A stretch of 64,000 bases of DNA, from contig NZ_CP060490.1 in assembly GCF_014334055.1 (NCBI RefSeq), positions 1,488,001 through 1,552,000 on the forward strand, written 5' to 3'. Both the position numbers and the translations under genes were made by a program. How positions within the stretch are numbered: the first letter of the stretch is position 1; the number at the start of each line of letters is the position of its first letter. A model generated the notes under the pieces. That model worked only from the letters and a program-made list of their open reading frames with translations. It searched no databases and was not told the DNA's origin. The DNA is from Oscillibacter hominis (GTDB lineage Bacteria > Bacillota > Clostridia > Oscillospirales > Oscillospiraceae). Below are positions 17,186 through 26,904 of the stretch, piece by piece.

Positions 17186-18003
17186 AGGATCACCACATTC
17201 ACCTTCGGCTCTGAGAAGGTCTGCTCCAGCATAGCCTTGTGGGAGAGGAAGGCCGGGTCATCTAAGTACTTTGCGTGGGTGGGGCAGCGCTTGATGCAGG
17301 CGTGGCACTTGATGCAAAGGCCCGGCACGCTGGACACGTCTGCCGGATCAATGGCGCCCATGGGGCAGATGCTGGCGCAGAGCCCGCAGGAAACGCACTT
17401 TTCCGGATCGGTCTTGGGTTTGGCCTTCAGGAATTTGGCGCTCTGCCCATCCACGCCCTTGGGCACATAGTAGGGCGCCTCCGGGTCGCCGGGCACCGCT
17501 ATCGGCCCGGGAAGGGCGGTGAGGCTGCTCACCTTGTCGGCGACCTGCGAGGCGAAGTCCGCCGCCTGGCGCAAATCCGCTTCCGCCGGCCGGCCGGCGG
17601 CCAGGACGTCGGAAAAGGCGTGCTGGCCCACAAAGGCGGAGGCCGCCACTGTGTGGAAGCCGTGGCTTTCCAGCTCCGAGGCCAGCTCCGCCAGGGAGTT
17701 ATCAAAGCTGCGGTTGCCGAAGAGCACCACGCTCACAGCCAAAGCGCCGTTTCCCGCGAACTGGCTCTGGACAAAGGGCAGCACCTTGTTGGGCACCCTG
17801 CCCGCATAGGTGGGCGTCCCGAAAAACACCAAGTCCGTCCCCTGGAAGGAAAACACCTTCTCCCGCATACACGGAAGCGTGAAGTCGATCTTCTCCAGCG
17901 GCAGCCTTAAGCGCTTTGACGCCTCCTCCGCCATGGTAGATACCACTTTCTCCGTGGTACCCGTGGCGCTCCAATAAACAGCCCAGACTTTTTCCATCTT
18001 CAT
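17182..18003 (-). CDS. EFR1-type flavodoxin/ferredoxin protein
   Basis: 273 residues. Residues 1-160 are a flavodoxin fold with the FMN phosphate loop YWSATGTTEK (10-19) and FFGTPTYAGRVPNK. The C-terminal 70 residues carry two 4Fe-4S motifs, CVSCGLCASICP and CIKCHACIKRCP. This pairing (EFR1 ferrodoxin) suggests a cytoplasmic electron-transfer module in anaerobes, with FMN and two clusters. The ATG at 18003 (MKMEKVW) has GGGGAAATCAAG upstream. It is directly coupled to the lipase-like gene, an association whose meaning is unclear. Confidence 0.9.
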   Translation of the reverse strand: MKMEKVWAVYWSATGTTEKVVSTMAEEASKRLRLPLEKIDFTLPCMREKVFSFQGTDLVFFGTPTYAGRVPNKVLPFVQSQFAGNGALAVSVVLFGNRSFDNSLAELASELESHGFHTVAASAFVGQHAFSDVLAAGRPAEADLRQAADFASQVADKVSSLTALPGPIAVPGDPEAPYYVPKGVDGQSAKFLKAKPKTDPEKCVSCGLCASICPMGAIDPADVSSVPGLCIKCHACIKRCPTHAKYLDDPAFLSHKAMLEQTFSEPKVNVVIL

Positions 18004-18063
18004 CTTGATTTCCCCTTTTCTCTCAGTTCGCGCCCAGAGCGGAGCGCGGCAGTAGACACGCCC

Positions 18064-18273
18064 TTACAGCGAAAAATCCTCCTGCTTCAGTTTTCCGGTG
18101 TCCAGGGCCGCAGGGCGGGGCGGCACCCGCTTGAGGGGGTCGTACCGGAAGGCCCGGCAGCGGCCCTCTGCCGGTACGATGCCCTTTTTCAGGCATGCCA
18201 CCTCTTTTTCACTGATGGGGCTGCCCTTTTTGCAGTAGATGCAGCAGGGCTCGATATCCTTGCGGAACAGCAC
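18064..18273 (-). CDS. Small cysteine-rich conserved protein
   Basis: 69 residues from a GTG at 18273 with GGGGGAG seven bases upstream. It starts VLFRKDIEPCCIYCKKG and contains C-x2-C plus later single cysteines (EVACLKKG, GRCRAFRYDP), ending with a basic, proline-rich part. The cysteine set suggests a small metal-binding protein. It lies 14 bases downstream of clpE and is probably the last gene of that operon. I recall similar small proteins in Clostridia without assigned function. Confidence 0.7.
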   Translation of the reverse strand: MLFRKDIEPCCIYCKKGSPISEKEVACLKKGIVPAEGRCRAFRYDPLKRVPPRPAALDTGKLKQEDFSL

Positions 18274-18287
18274 GCAGCACTCCCCCT

Positions 18288-20600
18288 TTAAAGCGTGTAC
18301 AGCTTGACGGCATTGTTCTCCACCGTGGCCCTGATCTGCGTCACCGGAGACTCGTAACTCTGGATAATGGCCATGGCCATGGGGTCCTCCAGTTCCTTCT
18401 GGATGGTGCGGCGCAGGTTTCTGGCGCCGTAGGCCAGGGAGTAGGACTTGTGGGTCAGCCAATCCACCAGCGCATCGTCGCAGCTGAGAACAATTCCCTT
18501 TTCCTTCAGGGAATCCGTGAGCTCGCCCAGCATGATGCGTGCAATGGCGCGGAAGTTCTCCTCCGTCAGCTGGTTGAAGTAGACGATTTCGTCCACCCGG
18601 TTGATGAATTCCGGCCGCAGGAACTGCCCCAGCGCCTTCATCGCCCTGTCCCTGCCCTGCTCGTTGCGGGTGCGGTCAAATCCGACGGTCCCCTCCTTTT
18701 TGTCGCTTCCGGCATTGGAGGTCATGACGATCACTGTGTTCTCGAAGTTGACCTTCCTGCCGTGGGCGTCGGTGATCTCGCCGTCGTCCAAAATCTGTAA
18801 GAGGATGTTCAGCACGTCGGGATGGGCCTTTTCAATCTCGTCAAAAAGGACCACAGCATAGGGCTTGCGGCGGATTTTTTCCGTCAGCTGGCCTGCCTCG
18901 TCATAACCCACATAGCCGGGCGGCGATCCCACGATACGGGAGACGGAGTACTTCTCCATGAACTCAGACATATCCAGCCGGATGAGGGCGTCCGGGGTGT
19001 TGAACAGGTCGTCGGCCAACTGTTTGACCAGCTCCGTCTTGCCCACACCGGTGGAGCCTACGAAGATAAAGGAGACCGGCTTGTGCTTGGGGGAGATGCC
19101 CACCCGGTTGCGGCGGACCGCCGCGGCCACGGCGGCGATGGCCTCGTCCTGGCCGACGATATGGGCCTTCAGCCGATCCTCCAGCTCCGCCAGGCGCCGG
19201 AACTCCTCCTCCCGGATGCGGGAGGCCGGAATCTTGGTCCACAGCTCGATGACGTGGGCCAGGTTCTCCATGGAGAGCTGAGGATCGCCCTTGGCGCACA
19301 GCTCATCCAGTTCAGTCTTCAGCTTCAGCTCCTTGCTCTTGAGGTAGGCCAGGCGCTCGTAGTCGCTGTTGGCCTTCTCCTCTTTTTCCTCGATCATGGC
19401 CCGCTCTTTTTCGTAGTCGTCCATTTCACGCTGGGCCATCATCCTGCGGGAAATGGACGGGTCCTTCAAATTCAGGTCCGAACAGGCCTCGTCGATGAGG
19501 TCGATGGCCTTGTCCGGCAGGAAGCGGTCGGTGATATAGCGCTCGCTGAGCACCACCGCCTGGCGCAAAATCCCATCCGGGATTTTCACGCCGTGGTAGG
19601 ACTCATAATAGTGGGCAATGCCCCTGAGGATTTTCAGCGTATCCTCCAGGTTGGGCTCGTTTACCGTCACCGGCTGGAAGCGCCGCTCCAGGGCGGTGTC
19701 CTTCTCGATGCTCTTGCGGTACTCGGTGAAGGTGGTAGCGCCGATAACCTGGATTTCGCCGCGGCTGAGGGCGGGCTTAAGGATATTGGCGGCGTTCATG
19801 CTGCCCTCCGCGTCGCCGGCCCCCACAATGTTGTGCACCTCGTCGATGACCAGGATGATATTGCCCAGCCGCTTGACCTCGTCGATCAGGCCCTTCATCC
19901 GGCTTTCAAACTGGCCCCGGAACTGGGTGCCCGCCACCAGGGCGGTGAGGTCCAGGAGATAGACCTCCTTCCCCCGGAGCTTGAAAGGCACGCTGCCGCC
20001 GGCAATCCGCTGGGCCAGCCCCTCGGCGATGGCGGTCTTGCCTACGCCGGGCTCACCGATGAGGCAGGGGTTGTTTTTCTGGCGGCGGTTCAGGATCTGG
20101 ATCACCCGTTCGATCTCCTGCTCCCGGCCCACGATGTTGTCCAATTTCCCGTCCAGTGCTTTCTGGCTCAGGCTGATGCAGTAGCTCTCCAGATACTTGC
20201 GCTTTTTATCCCCCTTGCGCTCCTTTTCCCGGCGGCCGGTCTCCTCGCCTTCACCGCCGGCGGGCGCGGAGTTGGAGGAGGCGCCGGACTCGTTGGAAAA
20301 GAGACGGTTCAGGAAGGGGAACGTGGCGGTCTTGCCCTCCTCTTCCTCCTCGTCGTCCCCATCGGGCAGGTCCTCCGCGTTTTCAGCGCCGCCAAAGGCC
20401 TGGAGCATCTCGGAGTTGATGTTCTCCAGATCCTCGTCGGAGATGCCCATGCGCTTCATCATGTCGTCCACCTGGGGCAGCCCCAGCTCCTTGGCGCACT
20501 TGAGGCACAGCCCCTCATTTACCGTCTTGCCCTCTTCCAGCTTGGAAATAAACACCACGGCCACGTTTTTTTTACATCTTGAACAAAGTGTAGGTTGCAT
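18288..20600 (-). CDS. clpE: Clp protease ATP-binding subunit, ClpE-like
   Basis: 770-residue Hsp100 unfoldase that feeds proteins to ClpP. Unlike ClpC it starts with a zinc finger (C6, C9, C32, C35). A UvrB/C-like and acidic linker stretch (about 42-130) follows, then AAA+ domain 1 with GEPGVGKT (182-189) and VIDEVH, a middle coiled coil with the UVR-like region (about 395-440), and AAA+ domain 2 with GSTGVGKT and [12 protein letters not shown], ending in a Clp D2-small domain. No CtsR-type direct repeats are seen in the 39 bases before the gene. It follows cvpA closely and is probably transcribed with it. Confidence 0.9.
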   Translation of the reverse strand: MQPTLCSRCKKNVAVVFISKLEEGKTVNEGLCLKCAKELGLPQVDDMMKRMGISDEDLENINSEMLQAFGGAENAEDLPDGDDEEEEEGKTATFPFLNRLFSNESGASSNSAPAGGEGEETGRREKERKGDKKRKYLESYCISLSQKALDGKLDNIVGREQEIERVIQILNRRQKNNPCLIGEPGVGKTAIAEGLAQRIAGGSVPFKLRGKEVYLLDLTALVAGTQFRGQFESRMKGLIDEVKRLGNIILVIDEVHNIVGAGDAEGSMNAANILKPALSRGEIQVIGATTFTEYRKSIEKDTALERRFQPVTVNEPNLEDTLKILRGIAHYYESYHGVKIPDGILRQAVVLSERYITDRFLPDKAIDLIDEACSDLNLKDPSISRRMMAQREMDDYEKERAMIEEKEEKANSDYERLAYLKSKELKLKTELDELCAKGDPQLSMENLAHVIELWTKIPASRIREEEFRRLAELEDRLKAHIVGQDEAIAAVAAAVRRNRVGISPKHKPVSFIFVGSTGVGKTELVKQLADDLFNTPDALIRLDMSEFMEKYSVSRIVGSPPGYVGYDEAGQLTEKIRRKPYAVVLFDEIEKAHPDVLNILLQILDDGEITDAHGRKVNFENTVIVMTSNAGSDKKEGTVGFDRTRNEQGRDRAMKALGQFLRPEFINRVDEIVYFNQLTEENFRAIARIMLGELTDSLKEKGIVLSCDDALVDWLTHKSYSLAYGARNLRRTIQKELEDPMAMAIIQSYESPVTQIRATVENNAVKLYTL

Positions 20601-20639
20601 AATTGACCTCCAGATTTACATTGACGGCCACAGTCCGCC

Positions 20640-21356
20640 CTATAGAGATGACAGCAGGTCCAGAGGACTCTTTGTCACAAACAGCTCCAGCAGATAGGTG
20701 GACTCCACCAACTCCTTGGAAAAACTTACTCCAAACTGTTCCAGCGCCCAAACCGCTAAAAACAGGAGCAAAAATCCCTCTCCCATGCCCAGAAGCCCTC
20801 CGCCGGCGCTGTTGAGGAAATGGAGCCCCGGCAGCTTCAGCGCCAGGTCCGTGGCCGCGACCACAAGCCGCAGCGCAAACAGCACCACCACAAAGGACAA
20901 CACAAACAAAATCCCATGTACGATGGAATACAGCAGGCTCTCCGCCACAGCGGAGGCGATCTCCATGCCGGTGTCCCGCACCTTTTCCTGGACCCGGTCC
21001 GCAAGGGACCCCGCCTGATGGTCTCCCATCCCCAGGGCCTGGAGCAGCTGCCGGGCCTGTTCCCAAACGGGGTCGGCGGCTGTGCTCTCCGGCATGGTGA
21101 CACCGCCGGCGGAGGCGAGCGCCTCCCCATCCATCACACGGTCCACCTTCTGCTCCAGCTTTTCCTCCAGCATGGGGTGGAAAATCTCCATCACCGGCTC
21201 CGTCAGCACGTTGGCCAGCAGCGTGGCACACACCAGCGACACCACAATCACCACCAGCCCCGCCAGGGAGCGGAACAGCCCCCTGCGGGCACCCAGGAAG
21301 AAGGCGCACAGCAGCACCGCCAGCAGACACAGGTCTATTATAACAGCTTGATTCAT
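20640..21356 (-). CDS. CvpA family membrane protein
   Basis: 238 residues with an N-terminal CvpA-like start (AVIIDLCLLAVLLCAFFLGARRGLFRSLAGL), a second helix right after it, a long non-hydrophobic insertion (about 60-130), then two more helices (LLYSIVHGILFVLSFVVVLFALRLVV and LLGMGEGFLLLFLAVWALEQF). CvpA proteins are inner-membrane proteins of unclear function, first linked to colicin V production. Here it sits between a DUF5711 gene (48 bases) and clpE (39 bases). Confidence 0.8.
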   Translation of the reverse strand: MNQAVIIDLCLLAVLLCAFFLGARRGLFRSLAGLVVIVVSLVCATLLANVLTEPVMEIFHPMLEEKLEQKVDRVMDGEALASAGGVTMPESTAADPVWEQARQLLQALGMGDHQAGSLADRVQEKVRDTGMEIASAVAESLLYSIVHGILFVLSFVVVLFALRLVVAATDLALKLPGLHFLNSAGGGLLGMGEGFLLLFLAVWALEQFGVSFSKELVESTYLLELFVTKSPLDLLSSL

Positions 21357-21404
21357 TCTTGCCTACCTTTCAAAGCCTGCCTCTTTCCGGCAGGACGGGG
21401 AATA

Positions 21405-22559
21405 TCAGGGAAGGAACAGCGTGGCCCGCTCCGACTCCAGCAGCAGCGCGGAGCCGTCCGGGCGCACCAGCACATCCCTGGCGCTGGAGGTGTCCATCAA
21501 AATGGCGTACTCCTGAAGCTCTTCGGTGTAAATCACAAGCCGGTCGGCATAGAGCACGGCCACGTACCTGCCTGCGGCGGAGAGGTTGAACACTTCGTCG
21601 TTCACATCCAGCGACGCGATCTCCTCGCCTGAGTTCGACACCGTCACCAGCCGCCCAACGCTTCCCGCCTTGTAGCGGTTCAGCAGCAGCGGCACAAAGT
21701 CGCTGCCGCCCAGGTCGTATTCCCTCAAAAAGCTGCCGCCATAGGAATACGTCCCCTTCACGCCGCCGCTCTCGTCGGCAAAGGTCAGCTGGGTATCGGA
21801 CACTGTGGCCAGCCGCCCGTTGACGCTGCCCATGGCAAGCACCATTCCGTCGGAGATAGTGTAGCTGCCGGAGGGCTCCTCCGAGTCCAGGGGATAGAGC
21901 ACCACATTGCTGAGGAAGGTGCTGTCCTTCTGGCCCAGTGTCACCACAGCCAGGGTCTTGCAGTTTTCCAGCACATAGCCGTCCGTCACAAAGCGGTCGG
22001 AGGAGTGGAAGGAAAACAGCAGCTCGCCGCCGGGGTCATAGACGCTGACGCTCCCCTTGTACCCCTTCTTCTCCGATGTGACCGCCAGATAGTCGGAGCC
22101 GTTGAGGTTTGCGCTGAGGAAGGGCTCCTCCGCCTCCGCCTTCAGCTCCAGCACCGTCTCAGATGCACTGAGCACATAGAGGCTGGTCCCGCCGATGTCG
22201 TAGGCCACCATGTGGTCCTTGCCCACGTCCAGCGCGGGATGGGTCATCTTGACCTCCTGGGTGTAGTTCTCCTTGGCGGTCATCACCTGTGCGGTGGTGG
22301 CGGACGCCATGGCCAGGCCGCTGCCCATGGGGGCAAACCGGTTGGAGGTGCTGGCATCATAAGTAAAGGGAACCGCCCCGGACCCCTCGGAGGTCCCATA
22401 GGAGAAATAGCGGCGCAGCACGTCAAAGCCGGTGCCGTCCCGATAAGCCGCCACCAAAACCACGGCCAAAACCACAATCAGCGTCAGGAGGAAAATTAAA
22501 AAGCGGCGCAGCCGCCCTGGCGTCTTTTTCTTCTCATCCATTGAGCCGTTCATCCTCAT
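21405..22559 (-). CDS. DUF5711-like membrane-anchored protein
   Basis: 384 residues: a basic N-terminus (KKKTPGRLRRF), one transmembrane helix (about 20-40), then an extracytoplasmic beta-rich domain with repeated short strands of the propeller kind (DHMVAYDIGGTSLYVLS, YLAVTSEKKGYKGSVSVYD, LVIYTEELQEYAIL). This matches the DUF5711 proteins of Clostridia, function unknown. The start overlaps the 3' end of truA by 26 bases, so expression is probably coupled. Start chosen at the first ATG (MRMNGSMDEKKK); M3 or M7 are alternatives. Confidence 0.7.
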   Translation of the reverse strand: MRMNGSMDEKKKTPGRLRRFLIFLLTLIVVLAVVLVAAYRDGTGFDVLRRYFSYGTSEGSGAVPFTYDASTSNRFAPMGSGLAMASATTAQVMTAKENYTQEVKMTHPALDVGKDHMVAYDIGGTSLYVLSASETVLELKAEAEEPFLSANLNGSDYLAVTSEKKGYKGSVSVYDPGGELLFSFHSSDRFVTDGYVLENCKTLAVVTLGQKDSTFLSNVVLYPLDSEEPSGSYTISDGMVLAMGSVNGRLATVSDTQLTFADESGGVKGTYSYGGSFLREYDLGGSDFVPLLLNRYKAGSVGRLVTVSNSGEEIASLDVNDEVFNLSAAGRYVAVLYADRLVIYTEELQEYAILMDTSSARDVLVRPDGSALLLESERATLFLP

Positions 22560-23292
22560 ACCAAAGTTTTGTCAGGTACAGCCCTCCCGGCGGGACAGTG
22601 GGGCCGGCCGCCGTCCGGTCGCCCCGCTCCAGAATCAGCGGGATGTCCTCCGGCGTCAGCTTGCCCTCCGCCGCATAGAGCACCGTGCCCGTGATGGCTC
22701 GTACCATATTATACAAAAAACCGTTGGCGCAGACCTTCAGTTCCAAAAGGTCCGACTGCCGGGTGACATAACAATAGTAAACCGTCCGCACCGTGCTCTT
22801 CACATCCGTGCCCACGGAGCGCACCGCCGCAAAGTCGTGAGTCCCCTCAAATGCCCGGGCCGCCCGGTTCAGGAACTCCTCGTCCAGATGCTTGGGATAA
22901 AAGTAAGCCCGGTTCACATAAAACGGATTTTTGATCCGGGAGTTGTAGATCCGGTAAGTGTACTCCTTTTTCAGGCACGAGCCGATGGCGTTGAACTCCT
23001 CCGGCACCTCCAGGGCTTCCCTCACCACAATGTCCTCCGGGGTATGGGTGTTGATGGCAAAGGGCAGGCGGTCCACCGGGATGCGGGACCTGGTGCGGAA
23101 ATTGGCCACATAGCACTCTGCATGCACGCCTGCGTCGGTGCGGCCGCAGCCGGTGAGGTGGATGGCCTCCCCCCCGCAGACCATGGCGATGGCCCGCTCC
23201 AGGGTGCCGCAGACGGTGACGTCGTTTTTCTGCACCTGCCAGCCGTGATAGGCCGTGCCGTTGTACATCAGCTTTAAGGCAATGTTTCTCAT
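22534..23292 (-). CDS. truA: tRNA pseudouridine(38-40) synthase TruA
   Basis: 252 residues from the ATG at 23292 (MRNIALKLMYNGTAYHGWQ), two bases after the ecfT stop. TruA converts uridines 38-40 of tRNA anticodon stems to pseudouridine. The catalytic Asp is D53 in CGRTDAGVH. Also seen are the PFYVNRAYFYP and FEGTHDF motifs and the GNGFLYNMVRAI-like segment (CANGFLYNMVRAITGT). It is embedded in the ecf operon, a common arrangement in Firmicutes. Confidence 0.95.
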   Translation of the reverse strand: MRNIALKLMYNGTAYHGWQVQKNDVTVCGTLERAIAMVCGGEAIHLTGCGRTDAGVHAECYVANFRTRSRIPVDRLPFAINTHTPEDIVVREALEVPEEFNAIGSCLKKEYTYRIYNSRIKNPFYVNRAYFYPKHLDEEFLNRAARAFEGTHDFAAVRSVGTDVKSTVRTVYYCYVTRQSDLLELKVCANGFLYNMVRAITGTVLYAAEGKLTPEDIPLILERGDRTAAGPTVPPGGLYLTKLWYEDERLNG

Positions 23293-23294
23293 GC

Positions 23295-24098
23295 TCAATA
23301 ACCCATTCTTCCCAGCATAATCACCGCGGTGGTCAAAACCAGTCCTCCCATGATCACCAGGTAATCCGCCGCTTTGTAGTGCAGCACATGGAGCTTGGTG
23401 CGGCCCTCTCCGCCGTGGTAGCAGCGGCACTCCATGGCCACCGCCAGCTCGTCCGCCCGACGGAAGGCGCTGATGAACAGGGGCACCAGCAGCGGAATCA
23501 TGGCCTTGGCCCGCTGGAGCAGGTTGCCGCTTTCAAAGTCCGCGCCCCGGGCCTTCTGGGCAGACATGATCTTGTCCGTCTCCTCAATGAGGGTGGGGAT
23601 GAAGCGCAGGGCGATGGACATCATCATGGAGAGCTCATGCACCGGCACCCGGAGCTTCTTTAGGGGGTTCATCAGGCTCTCCAGCCCGTCCGTCAGGGTG
23701 ATGGGGCTGGTGGTGTAGGTCAGGAGAAAGGTGCCCATGATGAGCATGGTGATGCGCAGCACCATGAACACCGCCATCTGAAGCCCCTGCTTTGTGATGC
23801 GGAATATCCACCACTGCACCAGGGTGTCTCCGGAGGTGAAAAACAGGTTCAGCACCGCCGTGAAGGCGATGATCAGCAGCACCGGCTTTAAGCCCCGTAA
23901 AAGGGCCCTGGCGCCCACTTTGGACACTTTGACGCACAGGAACAGGGCGGCCATCATCATGGCATAGGTCAACACATTTTTGGCGCAGAACAGCCCCACG
24001 ATATAGAGCACCACCAAAATCAGCTTGGTGCGCGGGTCCAGCCGGTGGGCGATGGTGTCTCCCGGAAAGTACTGGCCCAGGGTGATGTCTTTCAGCAT
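23295..24098 (-). CDS. ecfT: ECF transporter transmembrane component EcfT
   Basis: 267 residues, integral membrane protein with about five helices. It joins the two ATPases to exchangeable vitamin-binding S components. The start LGQYFPGDTIAHRLDPRTKL and the coupling-helix motifs (ARG in KARGADFESG, ADELAVAMECRCY) are typical. It overlaps the end of ecfA2 by 7 bases. No S-component gene is in the window, so the module is the shared group II type. Confidence 0.95.
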   Translation of the reverse strand: MLKDITLGQYFPGDTIAHRLDPRTKLILVVLYIVGLFCAKNVLTYAMMMAALFLCVKVSKVGARALLRGLKPVLLIIAFTAVLNLFFTSGDTLVQWWIFRITKQGLQMAVFMVLRITMLIMGTFLLTYTTSPITLTDGLESLMNPLKKLRVPVHELSMMMSIALRFIPTLIEETDKIMSAQKARGADFESGNLLQRAKAMIPLLVPLFISAFRRADELAVAMECRCYHGGEGRTKLHVLHYKAADYLVIMGGLVLTTAVIMLGRMGY

Positions 24099-24964
24099 GG
24101 AGACCCGCCTCCCCTCAGAGCCAGAATCGCCCGGCGCAGCTCCTCCACCGTGTAGACCGCCGGGTCAATGGGCAGGCCCCGCTGGTGGAGGGCCCGGGCA
24201 ATTTTTGTCACCTGGGGTACGTTGAGCCCCGCGGACTCCAATTCCTCCGCCCGTGCGAACACCTCTCTTGGCGTGCCCTGCATCAGGACCTTCGCATCCT
24301 TCAGCACCAGGATGCGGTCCACGTTCCGGGCAATCTCGTCCATGCTGTGGCTGACCAGGATCACCGTATTGCCCTTGGCGGCGTGATAGGTCCGGATATT
24401 GGAGAGCAGGCGCTCCCGCCCCTCCGGATCAAGGCCGGCGGAGGGCTCGTCCAAAATCAGCACCTCCGGGTCCATTGCGATGACCCCGGCAATGGCCACC
24501 CGCCGCTTTTGTCCGCCTGAGAGGTCAAAGGGCGACTGAGTGAGCTGCTCCTCGGAGACGCCGGCAAAGGCAGCAGCCTCCCGGACGCACCGGTCCACCT
24601 CCTCCGGGGTTTTCCCCATGTTGGTGGGGCCAAAGGCAATGTCCTTATAAACCGTCTCCTCAAAAAGCTGGTACTCCGGATACTGAAACACCAGCCCCAC
24701 CCGGAACCGCACGTCCCGGATTTTCTTTGGCTCCGCCCAGATATCCTTCCCGTCCAGGAGAATCCGGCCGGAGGTGGGCTGCAGCAGCCCGTTCAAATGC
24801 TGGATCAGCGTGGACTTCCCGGAACCGGTGTGCCCGATGATGCCCAAAAATTCACCCCGGCGCACCGAAAAGGTCATGTCCTGCACCGCGCTGCGGCAAA
24901 AGGGTGTCCCTTCGCTGTAGGTGTGCACCAGGTGTTCCACTTGCAGTATCGGCTCCACTGTCAT
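24092..24964 (-). CDS. ecfA2: ECF transporter ATPase EcfA2
   Basis: 290 residues from the ATG at 24964, which overlaps the ecfA1 stop (ATGA). ABC ATPase with Walker A GHTGSGKST, Q-loop VFQYPEYQLFEET, signature LSGGQKRRVAIAGV, Walker B VLILDEPSAGLDP and H-switch SHSMDE. The Q-loop wording YPEYQLFE is characteristic of EcfA2 (EcfA'). It forms the heterodimeric motor with EcfA1 at the cytoplasmic face of EcfT. Confidence 0.95.
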   Translation of the reverse strand: MTVEPILQVEHLVHTYSEGTPFCRSAVQDMTFSVRRGEFLGIIGHTGSGKSTLIQHLNGLLQPTSGRILLDGKDIWAEPKKIRDVRFRVGLVFQYPEYQLFEETVYKDIAFGPTNMGKTPEEVDRCVREAAAFAGVSEEQLTQSPFDLSGGQKRRVAIAGVIAMDPEVLILDEPSAGLDPEGRERLLSNIRTYHAAKGNTVILVSHSMDEIARNVDRILVLKDAKVLMQGTPREVFARAEELESAGLNVPQVTKIARALHQRGLPIDPAVYTVEELRRAILALRGGGSPC

Positions 24965-25821
24965 CTTCCCTTTCCCGCCGGCAGCGCCTGGATGACAGCG
25001 TCCGCGCATTCTTCCACGGAGAGGGCGTCCAGCGCCACCTCCACCCCGTCCTGTTTCAGTTCATATAAAAGCTCTACCGTGTCCGGCACGGTCAGCCCCA
25101 GCTCATGGAGCCGCTCCACCTGGACAAAGACCTCCCCGGGCGCACCGTCCATCTCCACTTTCCCGTCGGACATGACCACCACCCGGTCGGCCTCCGCAGC
25201 CTCGTTCATGTGGTGGGTGATGAGCACAATGGTGATTCCCTTCTCCCGGTTCAGACGGTGGACGGTGGAGAGCACCTCCTGCCGGCCGATGGGATCCAGC
25301 ATGGCCGTGGACTCGTCCAGCACGATGCACTCCGGCTCCATGGCGATGACCCCGGCAATGGCGATGCGCTGCTTCTGACCGCCGGAGAGCAGATGGGGCG
25401 CGTGGCGGGCAAATCCACTCATTCCCACCGCGCTCAGGGCGCTGTCCACCCGGCGGCGGATTTCCTCCGTGGGCACGCCCATATTCTCCGGTGCAAAGGC
25501 CACGTCCTCTTCCACCACGTTGGCCACGATCTGATTGTCCGGGTTTTGAAACACCATCCCCACCCGGCGCCGGATCTCCAGCAGGGCGGACTCATCCATG
25601 GTGTCGTGCCCCGCCACCCACACCCTGCCGCCGGAGGGCAGCAAAATGGCGTTGAAGTGCTTGGCCAGGGTGGACTTTCCGGAGCCGTTGTGGCCCAGGA
25701 TCGCCACAAAGCTCCCCTTTTCAATGCTCAGGTCAATCCCGTGGAGGGCAGCGGCGCGCCTGTGCCCTTCCTCCGCCGGGTAGGAATATGCAAGCTGTTC
25801 CGTTTGGATCATAGTTGACAT
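24961..25821 (-). CDS. ecfA1: ECF transporter ATPase EcfA1
   Basis: 286 residues. Walker A GHNGSGKST, Q-loop VFQNPDNQIVANVVEEDVAFAPENMG (the EcfA1 type), signature LLSGGQKQRIAIAG, Walker B CIVLDESTAMLDPIGR and switch THHMNEA. The Walker B glutamate position reads D-E-S-T, an accepted EcfA1 variant. First gene of the ecfA1-ecfA2-ecfT-truA cluster. The ATG at 25821 (MSTMIQTEQ) is used; the ATG at 25812 is an alternative. Confidence 0.95.
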   Translation of the reverse strand: MSTMIQTEQLAYSYPAEEGHRRAAALHGIDLSIEKGSFVAILGHNGSGKSTLAKHFNAILLPSGGRVWVAGHDTMDESALLEIRRRVGMVFQNPDNQIVANVVEEDVAFAPENMGVPTEEIRRRVDSALSAVGMSGFARHAPHLLSGGQKQRIAIAGVIAMEPECIVLDESTAMLDPIGRQEVLSTVHRLNREKGITIVLITHHMNEAAEADRVVVMSDGKVEMDGAPGEVFVQVERLHELGLTVPDTVELLYELKQDGVEVALDALSVEECADAVIQALPAGKGR

Positions 25822-25852
25822 AACTTATTCCACTTTCCCTATGAAAGAATTG

Positions 25853-26716
25853 CTATTCGCTCATCCAGCGGCCGGTGGCGCCGCAGGGCAGCCACAGCCC
25901 CGTCTCGGTGACGGGCAGGCCCAGCTCGTCCCATTCGCAGCGGCCGCCGTACTTCTGCCCCACCAGCAGGCTGAGCAGATACCCCAGCACCGAAGGGGCG
26001 AGCCCGGTGGTGTAGGAGTTGATCAGCACAAAAAGGGGCTTGTCCGACAACGCCCCGACGCACAGCTTCACAAACTCGTAGAGGTTGTCCTCCAGCTTCC
26101 AGACCTCGCCCGAAGGGCCCCGGCCATAGGAGGGCGGGTCCATGATGATGGCGTCGTAAGTCTTTCCCCGGCGGATTTCCCGCTCCACAAATTTGGCGCA
26201 GTCGTCCACAATCCACCGGATGGGGGCTCCCTCCAACCCGGAAGCACGGGCGTTTTCCCTGGCCCAGGAAACCATGCCCTTGGCCGCGTCCACATGGCAC
26301 ACCGAGGCGCCCGCAGCCGCGCAGGCCACGGTGGCCCCGCCGGTGTAGGCAAAGAGGTTCAGCACACGGATGGGGCGGCCGGCGGAGCGGATTTTTCCCA
26401 TGGCAAAGTCCCAGTTCACCGCCTGTTCGGGAAAGAGCCCCGTGTGCTTGAAATTCATAGGCTTGATTTGGAAGGTCAGCTCCCCGTACCGGGCGCTCCA
26501 CTGTTCCGGCAGGTTTCGTTTCTCCCAGTGTCCGCCGCCGGTGGCGGAGCGCAGGTACCGGGCATTGGCCCTGCGCCAGTTAGGGTTTTTATGAGGCGTC
26601 TCCCAAATGGCCTGCGGGTCCGGCCGCACCAGAATCTGCCTGCCCCAGCGCTCCAGCTTTTCGCCGCCGCCGCAGTCCAGCAGCTCATAGTCCTGCCATT
26701 TATCCGCAATCCACAT
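25853..26716 (-). CDS. Class I SAM-dependent methyltransferase (RlmI/RlmK-like)
   Basis: 287 residues from the ATG at 26716 with AGGAGG eight bases upstream. A short N-terminal beta domain precedes a Rossmann methyltransferase: motif I VLNLFAYTGGATVACAAAG, motif II VDAAKG, and the catalytic DPPSYGRGPSG. The FxYTGG plus DPPSYGRG pattern is that of the RlmI/YccW-type 23S rRNA cytosine-5 methyltransferases, but the PUA domain is not obvious. The likely target is rRNA; the exact base is unknown. Confidence 0.8.
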   Translation of the reverse strand: MWIADKWQDYELLDCGGGEKLERWGRQILVRPDPQAIWETPHKNPNWRRANARYLRSATGGGHWEKRNLPEQWSARYGELTFQIKPMNFKHTGLFPEQAVNWDFAMGKIRSAGRPIRVLNLFAYTGGATVACAAAGASVCHVDAAKGMVSWARENARASGLEGAPIRWIVDDCAKFVEREIRRGKTYDAIIMDPPSYGRGPSGEVWKLEDNLYEFVKLCVGALSDKPLFVLINSYTTGLAPSVLGYLLSLLVGQKYGGRCEWDELGLPVTETGLWLPCGATGRWMSE

Positions 26717-26841
26717 GTTCGCTTCCTCCTGCTTCCGGCCGCGCATAGGCACAGTAGGCCGGTTCATATAACAAATCATTTTATTATACCTCTGTTCCGT
26801 TTGCTCCGTCAACCGCTTTCACTTTATTTACGCCCTGTTCA

Positions 26842-26893
26842 CAAAAAAGGACCGGGGCGGAATCATCCTTTTTCTGGAAGATTCCGCCCCGGT
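26842..26893 (-). terminator. Terminator of the dehydratase-activase operon
   Basis: Long stem ACCGGGGCGGAATC / GATTCCGCCCCGGT around a 14-18 base loop, followed on the minus strand by CCTTTTTTGTG. Confidence 0.85.
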
Positions 26894-26904
26894 GGAGCGA
26901 TGGT

